Assembly (NCBI RefSeq): GCF_001673635.1
Contig: NZ_LZMH01000043.1
Span: forward strand, 62,001-126,000
Source of the DNA: Mycobacterium asiaticum
Lineage (GTDB): Bacteria > Actinomycetota > Actinomycetes > Mycobacteriales > Mycobacteriaceae
DNA length: 64,000 nucleotides
Reading direction: 5' to 3'
Shown here: piece after piece, positions 17,242 through 23,935 of the stretch
How the letters are laid out: the number at the start of each line of letters is the position of its first letter
How positions within the stretch are numbered: the stretch's first letter is position 1
Made by a program: the position numbers and the translations under genes
The notes under the pieces: generated by a model
Told to the model about the DNA's origin: nothing
Databases searched by the model: none
Seen by the model: only the letters and a program-made list of their open reading frames with translations

Positions 17242-17844
17242 ATGCCGTCAACCGTTGAAAGTCTCTTGCGGGCCGTCCAACTCGACTGGGCCGGAGCGAC
17301 TCGATGGCACCAACGGGTGCAGCTCGACGAACCGGGCGTATACCTCGTCGCGATCGCCGAAGCGCCGGATAACCTTGCCACAGAACCGGTTTGCCCGGTT
17401 TCGGCCGCCGCCGTGCAGCAGTTGCTCGATGCACGCCCCGAGCTCCTGCTGGACGGTCGACGGCCCACCGCCGACGCCCTCGCCGATCGCCTTGCTTCGA
17501 TGTGGCTGGCCGACGAAACGGTTCTCTACATCGGACTGGCGGGGACCTCGGTTGCCCGGCGGGTGCGGCAGTACTACAAGACGGCGCTCGGTGCCCGGAA
17601 GCCGCACGCCGGCGGCTGGCCGCTGAAGACCTTGGCCAATCTGGACCAGCTGTGGGTGCACTATGCGCCGTGCGCGTCCGTCGACGCCGCAGAACGCGCG
17701 ATGCTCGACACCTTTGTGAGTGGCGTGTCCGCGCCGGCGCGGGCGGCCGTCCGCGATCCCGACCTGCCGCTGCCCTTCGCTAACTTGACTGTGCCGCGCG
17801 GTGCGCGGAAGCGGCACGGGATCAGCGGGGCGCGCGAGCCATAA
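17242..17844 (+). CDS. GIY-YIG nuclease-like protein
   Basis: A 200-residue cytoplasmic protein not in an obvious operon. Residues GVYLV (32-36) and VLYIG (94-98) match the paired strands of the GIY-YIG fold. They are followed by SVARRVRQYY with Arg107 in the place of the family Arg, a basic stretch and Glu151 in AAERAML at the place of the metal-binding Glu. The GIY and YIG strands are separated by an unusually long (about 60-residue) insert. The nuclease function is inferred from these motifs only. Confidence 0.55.
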   Translation: MPSTVESLLRAVQLDWAGATRWHQRVQLDEPGVYLVAIAEAPDNLATEPVCPVSAAAVQQLLDARPELLLDGRRPTADALADRLASMWLADETVLYIGLAGTSVARRVRQYYKTALGARKPHAGGWPLKTLANLDQLWVHYAPCASVDAAERAMLDTFVSGVSAPARAAVRDPDLPLPFANLTVPRGARKRHGISGAREP

Positions 17845-17879
17845 TGCTGCCTCTGTAGCAACATCACCCTCTTGAGCCA

Positions 17880-17894
17880 CTTTCGTCACGAAAG
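17880..17894. promoter_or_regulatory. Perfect 7-bp-arm palindrome upstream of the kinase gene
   Basis: CTTTCGT and ACGAAAG flank a single C. It lies 105 bp upstream of the Ser/Thr kinase ATG, in a 155-bp gap that holds no other gene. It may be a regulator site; no partner is evident. Confidence 0.35.
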
Positions 17895-17999
17895 ACTCAG
17901 GGCCGCAAGGATCGTCGCCGGTCCGCGGAAAAATCGCCTCGGCAAACGCCTGCAGGTTGTCGTACCCCAGTCGCATACTTGCCGACAGGAGGAAACGGC

Positions 18000-19562
18000 A
18001 TGAAATCGCTCGTCGGCGGAACGTTCGGCAAATATGAAGTGAGCCGGCTGCTTGGCAAGGGCGGCATGGGCGAGGTGTACGAGGCGTTCGACACCGACAA
18101 GCGCAGAGCCGTGGCACTAAAGGTGCTCACCGAGCAGTTCGCGGACGACGACACGTTCCGTGAGCGCTTTCTTCGCGAGTCACACGCGGCTGCGATTCTG
18201 CAAGAGCCACATGTCATTCCGATTCACGACTGGGGCGAGATCGACCACACGCTGTACATCGACATGCGACTGGTCAACGGTCAGACGCTGCACGAGATCC
18301 TCGAGCGGCAGGCGCTGACGCCCGAACGAGCGATCGACATCATCCGCCAGGTTGCCGCCGCTTTGGACGCGGCGCATGCCAACGGGTTGATCCATCGCGA
18401 CGTCAAACCGCAGAACATCATCGTCACGCCCGACGATTTCGCCTACCTGGTCGACTTCGGCATCGCCGAAGCGCGCGGCGAAACGCACCTGACGATGACG
18501 GGCTACCAGGTGGGCAGCTTCGCCTACATGGCACCCGAACGGCTGAACAGCAATCAGCCCGCCACCGCGGCGGTCGATGTCTACGCGCTGGCGTGCGTGC
18601 TGTACGAAGCCTTGACCGGTCGTCAGCCGTTCGCCGGTGGTCACCAACAGGTGATCGCCGGTCATTTGTCGTCGCTGCCGCCGCGACCCAGTGCGGTGCG
18701 GAAGGGCATTCCCGCCGCGCTCGACGAGGTGATCGCCCGGGGCATGGCCAAAGATCCCGACGACCGCTACGGCAGTGCGGGTGCGCTGGCGCGGGCCGCC
18801 AAGCGTGCGCTGTCCGCGGGTGAATCGGCGACGGCGACCGCGGATACGATCTTCGCGCCGCACAACCCACCACCGCCCGGCGGACATCAGCACTACCGCT
18901 TCCCGCCGCCCCCAACGGTTCCGCCGTACAGCGCTGACGACTCCCGCAAGTACCTGGTGCCCACGTTGATCGCGATCGCGGCGGCGCTGGTGGTCGTTGT
19001 CATCGTGCTGGTGGTGGCATTCGTGGGGAATTCCGACTCTGATCCGTCTCCGACGACGGTCGCCTACCCCCCCCCCGGACCCCCGACCTACCAGCCCACG
19101 CACACGGTCACCGTCGAGCCGTCCTACTCAACGACATCGGCCTCGGCCTCGCGTCCGGCGCCGACAATTACGACGTCCGCGGCGCCGGATGCCGAGCAAC
19201 AGTTGAGGCAGTACGTGAACAACGACCGCCCCCTTGTTGCGACGCAGGCCGTCGGCCACTGGGTTCCGCAACTCAGTTCCAAGCGTCCTGGAACCATCGA
19301 GGGTGGCGTCCGTTGGGACAACGCGATGGCGTTGCAGGAGCATCTACGGCTGCGCCAGCTGTACAACGCGAAGCTGCTGTGGTCGGGCGACTGGTCGACG
19401 TTCTCCGAGCCGGACTACTGGGTGAGCATTGCCGGCACCACATTCCTCGATGCCCAAGGTGCGTTGAACTGGTGCAAGAGCAATGGATTCGACAGGGATC
19501 ACTGCATCGCGAAGTTGATCAGCACGACGCACCCGATCGCGGGGAGCACGAAATACAACTGA
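18000..19562 (+). CDS. Transmembrane serine/threonine protein kinase (PknB type)
   Basis: A 520-residue Hanks-type kinase starting at an ATG with an AGGAGG site; an earlier in-frame start at 17979 has none. The kinase domain (about 10-270) is complete: Gly loop GKGGMGEV, Lys41, Glu60, catalytic HRDVKPQN (Asp134), DFG at 152-154 and an activation loop with Ser/Thr (HLTMTGYQVGSFAYMAPE). A Pro-rich juxtamembrane stretch leads to one transmembrane helix (about 318-342). A Thr/Pro-rich stalk then carries an extracellular domain of about 125 residues with two Cys (NWCKSNGF, DHCIAK). That domain is not a PASTA repeat. A run of ten C codes for the stalk prolines and could slip. Confidence 0.9.
   Translation: MKSLVGGTFGKYEVSRLLGKGGMGEVYEAFDTDKRRAVALKVLTEQFADDDTFRERFLRESHAAAILQEPHVIPIHDWGEIDHTLYIDMRLVNGQTLHEILERQALTPERAIDIIRQVAAALDAAHANGLIHRDVKPQNIIVTPDDFAYLVDFGIAEARGETHLTMTGYQVGSFAYMAPERLNSNQPATAAVDVYALACVLYEALTGRQPFAGGHQQVIAGHLSSLPPRPSAVRKGIPAALDEVIARGMAKDPDDRYGSAGALARAAKRALSAGESATATADTIFAPHNPPPPGGHQHYRFPPPPTVPPYSADDSRKYLVPTLIAIAAALVVVVIVLVVAFVGNSDSDPSPTTVAYPPPGPPTYQPTHTVTVEPSYSTTSASASRPAPTITTSAAPDAEQQLRQYVNNDRPLVATQAVGHWVPQLSSKRPGTIEGGVRWDNAMALQEHLRLRQLYNAKLLWSGDWSTFSEPDYWVSIAGTTFLDAQGALNWCKSNGFDRDHCIAKLISTTHPIAGSTKYN
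19067..19076 (+). repeat. Ten-C homopolymer inside the kinase gene
   Basis: Ten consecutive C (19067-19076) encode Pro357-Pro359 and adjoining bases in the extracellular stalk of the kinase. A change of one base would remove the sensor domain but leave kinase and membrane helix intact. It could be a contingency tract or a sequencing-error hotspot. Confidence 0.7.
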
Positions 19563-19565
19563 CGG

Positions 19566-20453
19566 CTACTTGCCGCGGTGGGCCTTGAGCACGTCCGCGT
19601 TGGCCAGCGTCTGCGCCTTCGCGGCCAGCGTCGATGCCGCGTTGGCATGGCCGATCGCGTCGGAGGGGTTGGTCGCTTGCTTGTCGTGCGCCGCCGTTAG
19701 CTGCTGTTTGGCCTGCGCGAACTGCTTCTGAGCTTCGGCGCCGACGTTCTTGCGGTGCCTGGTGACGTAGTCCGTTATTTGGTCCAGTCTGGCGTCTGCC
19801 CGGGCCAACGCCTGGTCGAGCGGCAGATCGCCGCCTCCGATGCTCACATCGAGCGGGCCCGGCGCGTGGGCTCTGCGCCGGCGCCGCGCCCGAACAAACA
19901 GGAGAACCAGCACCAGGAGCAGCACCACGACGACGACGGCGATCACGATCGGCAGCCAGTTCCGCGAAGGCGCGCTTGCCGATTTGTTCAACGCGTCGGC
20001 GGTGGCGAGGGCGGCGGCGGTCCAGTCCTTGGCTTTCACCGCAGGCTCAATTTGATTGCGCTGCAAGCTGTTCAGCTCGTCTGCGCTGAGACCTTTCGGC
20101 AGGGTGAACGTGTACGCGTCGGGGTTCTTGGTGTTCGTTGCCACGGCCAGCAGCGCGTCGTGGTAGCCCATCCCGCTGGCGTCGCGGGTGCGGACGGCCC
20201 AGTTCTCGGGCTTGAAGCGGGAGAAGTTGTCGACGTAGGCCACCCATAGTTGAATGTGCCGGTCGCGGTAGAGCCGGTCGATGGCCGAGCTGACCGCCGC
20301 TCGTCCCGAATCGGTCAGCACGTGATTGCTGTCGGTGATGTGGTCGGTGAGCTTGTCCGGTGGCTGCGCCGCGACCGGGATGGCCAGCAGCAATGTTGTC
20401 GCCAGGGTCATCAGGGTCGTTAGAAGCACACCGAACGAGCGAACAATCCGCAT
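19566..20453 (-). CDS. TPM-domain membrane protein
   Basis: A 295-residue protein with a signal peptide (about 1-29, ending PVAAQ) and an extracytoplasmic TPM domain (about 33-155: DHITDSNHVLTDSGRAAVSSAIDRLY...). It has one transmembrane helix (about 167-190, PIVIAVVVVVLLLVLVLLFV), an Arg-rich cytoplasmic flank and a long helical cytoplasmic tail that is likely a coiled coil. TPM domains occur in Psb32/MOLO-1 and bacterial YgcG-like proteins, some with phosphatase activity. It is convergent with the kinase (3-bp gap), which is a location only, not evidence of joint function. Confidence 0.8.
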   Translation of the reverse strand: MRIVRSFGVLLTTLMTLATTLLLAIPVAAQPPDKLTDHITDSNHVLTDSGRAAVSSAIDRLYRDRHIQLWVAYVDNFSRFKPENWAVRTRDASGMGYHDALLAVATNTKNPDAYTFTLPKGLSADELNSLQRNQIEPAVKAKDWTAAALATADALNKSASAPSRNWLPIVIAVVVVVLLLVLVLLFVRARRRRRAHAPGPLDVSIGGGDLPLDQALARADARLDQITDYVTRHRKNVGAEAQKQFAQAKQQLTAAHDKQATNPSDAIGHANAASTLAAKAQTLANADVLKAHRGK

Positions 20454-20515
20454 ACGGCAATCTACCGCGACCGCCCGGCCGTATACCCGAGCCGAGCAGT
20501 GTTAGCGTCAGCGGC

Positions 20516-21004
20516 GTGACTATCAAAGACATTCCCCTGACCACGCTCGACGGCAAGCCGGCCACGCTGGCCGAATTGTCCGACGGCGCAACGCTTGTCG
20601 TGAACGTCGCCTCCAAGTGCGGACTCACCCCGCAGTACGCGGGATTGGAGAAGCTCGCCAAGGACTATGGCGACCGCGGCCTGACGGTCGTCGGTGTCCC
20701 GTGCAATCAGTTCATGGGCCAGGAGCCCGGCACCGCCGAAGAGATCCAGACGTTCTGCTCGACGACCTACGGGGTGACCTTCCCCCTGCTGGCCAAGACC
20801 GACGTCAACGGCGACGACCGCCACCCGCTCTACGCCGAGCTCACCAAGGCGACCGACTCCGACGGCAACGCCGGCGACATCCAGTGGAACTTCGAGAAGT
20901 TTCTGGTGGCGCCCGACGGTGAGGTGGTCAAGCGGTTCCGGCCGAGGACCGAGCCGGACGCACCGGAGGTGATCAGCGCGATCGAGGAGGTCTTGCCGCG
21001 GTAG
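20516..21004 (+). CDS. Glutathione peroxidase-family thiol peroxidase
   Basis: A 162-residue cytoplasmic peroxidase. The family motifs are NVASKCGLTPQY with the peroxidatic Cys, PCNQFMGQEPG with the catalytic Gln, and WNFEKFLV with the Trp/Asn pair. Mycobacteria lack glutathione, so members reduce peroxides with thioredoxin or a similar donor. A resolving Cys candidate is in the QTFCSTTYG helix. The GTG at 20516 is chosen (VTIKDIPLTTLDG); the frame extends upstream through the divergent TPM gene. Confidence 0.9.
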   Translation: MTIKDIPLTTLDGKPATLAELSDGATLVVNVASKCGLTPQYAGLEKLAKDYGDRGLTVVGVPCNQFMGQEPGTAEEIQTFCSTTYGVTFPLLAKTDVNGDDRHPLYAELTKATDSDGNAGDIQWNFEKFLVAPDGEVVKRFRPRTEPDAPEVISAIEEVLPR

Positions 21005-21082
21005 GCGGCAGTACTACCGGAATTTATGGGGTATCCCCCTCCAAGCGGCGCGTCACCCGTCGCGGTCAGGAGGGAGCCAAGG

Positions 21083-23035
21083 ATGTCCATGAATCTCACC
21101 TACAAGCTGATCGATTCCCACCTGGAGTCCGGCGAGATGAAACCCGGGGAAGAGATCGCGATCCACATCGACCAGACGCTGACCCAGGACGCGACCGGCA
21201 CGCTGGTGATGCAGGAACTCGAAGCGCTCGGCCTCGACCAGGCACAGACCGACGTCAGCGTGCAGTACGTCGACCACAACCTGCTGCAGGGTGACGAGAA
21301 AAACGCCGAGGACCACGAATACCTGCGCACCGCGGCGCAACGCTTCGGCCTGTGGTTCTCCAAACCCGGCAACGGCGTCTCGCACCCCACCCACATGCAG
21401 CGGTTCGGTGTCCCGGGGAAGACCATGGTGGGATCCGATTCGCACACGCCGGCCGCCGGTTCGCTGGGCATGCTGGCGATCGGTGTCGGTGGGCTCGAGG
21501 TAGCGCTGGCCATCACCGGGCGGCCGCTGCACATCCGGATGCCGGAGGTATGGGGCGTCCGGCTGGAAGGCGAACTGCCGGAGTGGTGCTCGGCCAAAGA
21601 CGTGATCCTGGAAATGCTGCGCCGCCACGACGTCAAGGGCGGGGTCAACCGAATCATCGAGTACTACGGTCCCGGCCTGGCCAACCTGACCGCGATGGAT
21701 CGGCACGTGATCGCGAATATGGGTGCGGAACTCGGCGCCACGACGACGGTGTTCCCCAGCGACGACGCCGTGCGCGAGTTCCTGCGCGCCGAAGGACGCG
21801 AGGACGACTGGGTGGAGCTGCTGGCCGACGACGGGTGCGACTATGACGTCGAGGACACGATCGACCTATCCGAGATCGAGCCGCTGATCGCCAAGCCGTC
21901 CTCGCCGGGCAACGTGGTGCCGGTGCGGGAAGTAGCCGGCGAGGAGATCGCGCAAGCGGTGATCGGGTCCAGCGCCAATCCCGGACTGCGTGACTTCGCG
22001 ATCGCGGCGGCGATGGTGGCCAACCGGCAGACCGCGCCGCAGGTCAGCTTCGACATCAACCCGACGTCGCGCGAGATCCTGGCCGACCTGACGAAGATGG
22101 GCGCGACCCTGGAACTCGTGATGGGCGGTGCGCGCATCCACCAGGCCGGGTGCATGGGCTGCATCGGCATGGGTCAGGCCCCGGCCGTGGGCCGCAACTC
22201 GCTGCGCACCATGCCGCGCAACTTCCCCGGCCGTTCCGGCACCAAGGAAGATTCGGTGTGGTTGTGCTCGCCGGAAACCGCCGCGGCGTCGGCGCTGACC
22301 GGCGTGATCACCGATCCGCGGGACTGGGCCCGCGAGGTCGGCATGGAATACCCGAAACTTGATCTGCCCGAAGAGAATTCGGTCAACACCGCGATGCTGG
22401 TGCCGCCGCTCGACCCCGAGGAAGCCCAAAAGGTGGAACCGGTGAAGGGCCCCAACATCTCCAGCCTGCCGGAACTGTCACCGCTGCCCGAGGAGCTGGA
22501 GGCGCCGGTGCTGCTCAAGGTTGGCGACAACATCTCCACCGACGAGATCTCCCCCGCCGGTGTGCAAGCACTGCCGTTCCGGTCCAACATCCCGAAGCTG
22601 GCAATGTTCAGCTTCACCCGGGTCGACGACTCCTATCCGGAGCGCGCGCAGGAGGCCGAGGAGAGCGGGCACATCATCGTCGCCGGCGAGAACTACGGTC
22701 AGGGCTCCTCGCGCGAGCACGCCGCGATCGCCCCCCGCTACCTCGGGTTGCGGGTCGTCATCGCCAAGTCGTTCGCCCGCATCCACTGGCAAAACCTCGC
22801 CAACTACGGGATCCTCGCGGTCGAGTTCGAGAATCCGGATGATTACGACTCGGTCGATCAGGACGACAAACTCCGCATCCAGAACCTGGATGGGCTGGCC
22901 GATTCGGACACTCTGCAGGTCGAGAACGTCACCAAGGACTCGTCTTTCACCGTGCGGCATCGGCTTTCGCCGCGGCAGGTCAAGGATGTGTTGGCGGGTG
23001 GATTGATTCCGCGGCTAGCGGAGGAAGATTCGTAG
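21083..23035 (+). CDS. Aconitate hydratase, short (Aquifex-type) form
   Basis: A 650-residue aconitase-family enzyme starting at an ATG with an AGGAGGG site. It has the substrate motif GSDSHTPAAG (117-126), the Cys pair CMGC (357-360) and the swivel domain with GENYGQGSSREHAA. The main mycobacterial aconitase is about 940 residues, so this is a second, shorter type. Oddity: the motif that normally carries the first cluster Cys (GSCTN) reads GSSAN (295-299), leaving only two obvious cluster cysteines. This may be normal in the short subgroup or may point to another substrate. It stands alone between the peroxidase and the molybdenum hydroxylase genes. Confidence 0.85.
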   Translation: MSMNLTYKLIDSHLESGEMKPGEEIAIHIDQTLTQDATGTLVMQELEALGLDQAQTDVSVQYVDHNLLQGDEKNAEDHEYLRTAAQRFGLWFSKPGNGVSHPTHMQRFGVPGKTMVGSDSHTPAAGSLGMLAIGVGGLEVALAITGRPLHIRMPEVWGVRLEGELPEWCSAKDVILEMLRRHDVKGGVNRIIEYYGPGLANLTAMDRHVIANMGAELGATTTVFPSDDAVREFLRAEGREDDWVELLADDGCDYDVEDTIDLSEIEPLIAKPSSPGNVVPVREVAGEEIAQAVIGSSANPGLRDFAIAAAMVANRQTAPQVSFDINPTSREILADLTKMGATLELVMGGARIHQAGCMGCIGMGQAPAVGRNSLRTMPRNFPGRSGTKEDSVWLCSPETAAASALTGVITDPRDWAREVGMEYPKLDLPEENSVNTAMLVPPLDPEEAQKVEPVKGPNISSLPELSPLPEELEAPVLLKVGDNISTDEISPAGVQALPFRSNIPKLAMFSFTRVDDSYPERAQEAEESGHIIVAGENYGQGSSREHAAIAPRYLGLRVVIAKSFARIHWQNLANYGILAVEFENPDDYDSVDQDDKLRIQNLDGLADSDTLQVENVTKDSSFTVRHRLSPRQVKDVLAGGLIPRLAEEDS

Positions 23036-23119
23036 CTCCGCCCCCGGCAAAGTGACCCACACACCGCCCGGGACAATCTAAAGTTGGTCAGCTTTGACCG
23101 CTAGTCCTGGGAGGCTCAC

Positions 23120-23935
23120 ACGGATCTCAACTCGGTGGTTGACGTTTTGCGCCGCCCGCCCGATCGGCCGGGCGCGGCCTGGCGCACCGGAGATGCATGG
23201 CTGGCCGGCGGAACGTGGCTCTTCTCTGAACCGCAACCCGCCGTGTTGCGGCTGCTCGACCTGACCGCACTTGACTGGCCCAGCCTGGTGGCCGACGCTC
23301 ACGGTCTCGAGATCGCGGCCACCTGCACGGTCAAGGAACTGCACGATTTCCTACCGCCCCAAAAATGGGCGGCCGGTCGGCTATTGCGGACCAGCTGCGA
23401 GGCGTTCCTGGCGTCGTTCAAGGTGTGGAACGCGGCGACGGTGGGCGGCAACATCTGCATGGCGCTGCCCGCCGGACCGATGATCACCATGACGGTGGCG
23501 CTCGACGCGACCTATCGCCTGTGGGCCGCCGACGGAACCGAACGCAGGGTCGCGGCCAAGGATTTCGTCGTCGGCAACCACCAAAACGTGCTGGCGCCCG
23601 GGGAAATCCTGCGCAGCATCCACCTTCCCACCCATGCCCTACAACGCCGCTACGCCCAGCGGCGCTTCACCCTGACCAAGCTCGGCCGCTCCACCATCTT
23701 CATGGTCGGCACCCAAACCGGCGATGATCTGACACTGAGCATCACCGCCGCGACCACGCGCCCGGTGGTGCTGCAATTCGGCACGCTTCCCGACGCCGAC
23801 GCCCTGCAGGACAGCATTGATGCGATACCGAACGAGGTCTGGTTCGCCGACGCCAACGGCACACCCGAGCACCGGCGCCACCTGGCCAAGCACTACGCCG
23901 AAGAGATCCGCATCGAACTCGGCGGCGTGCGGTGA
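23120..23935 (+). CDS. FAD-binding subunit of a molybdenum hydroxylase (CoxM/XdhB type)
   Basis: A 271-residue subunit carrying FAD between the iron-sulfur and Moco partners. The FAD_binding_5 pattern is visible (AAWRTGDAWLAGGTWL near the start, VWNAATVGGNICMALPAGP in the centre) with the CO_deh_flav_C part afterwards. Start: the first standard codon is GTG at 23135. A GGGAGG site (23109-23114) is 5 bp from an in-frame ACG at 23120 that would give (M)DLNSVVDVLRR, the usual N-terminus of this family. An ACG start, or a T-to-C change in an ATG, is likely. It overlaps the Moco subunit gene by GTGA. Confidence 0.82.
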   Translation, partial: TDLNSVVDVLRRPPDRPGAAWRTGDAWLAGGTWLFSEPQPAVLRLLDLTALDWPSLVADAHGLEIAATCTVKELHDFLPPQKWAAGRLLRTSCEAFLASFKVWNAATVGGNICMALPAGPMITMTVALDATYRLWAADGTERRVAAKDFVVGNHQNVLAPGEILRSIHLPTHALQRRYAQRRFTLTKLGRSTIFMVGTQTGDDLTLSITAATTRPVVLQFGTLPDADALQDSIDAIPNEVWFADANGTPEHRRHLAKHYAEEIRIELGGVR

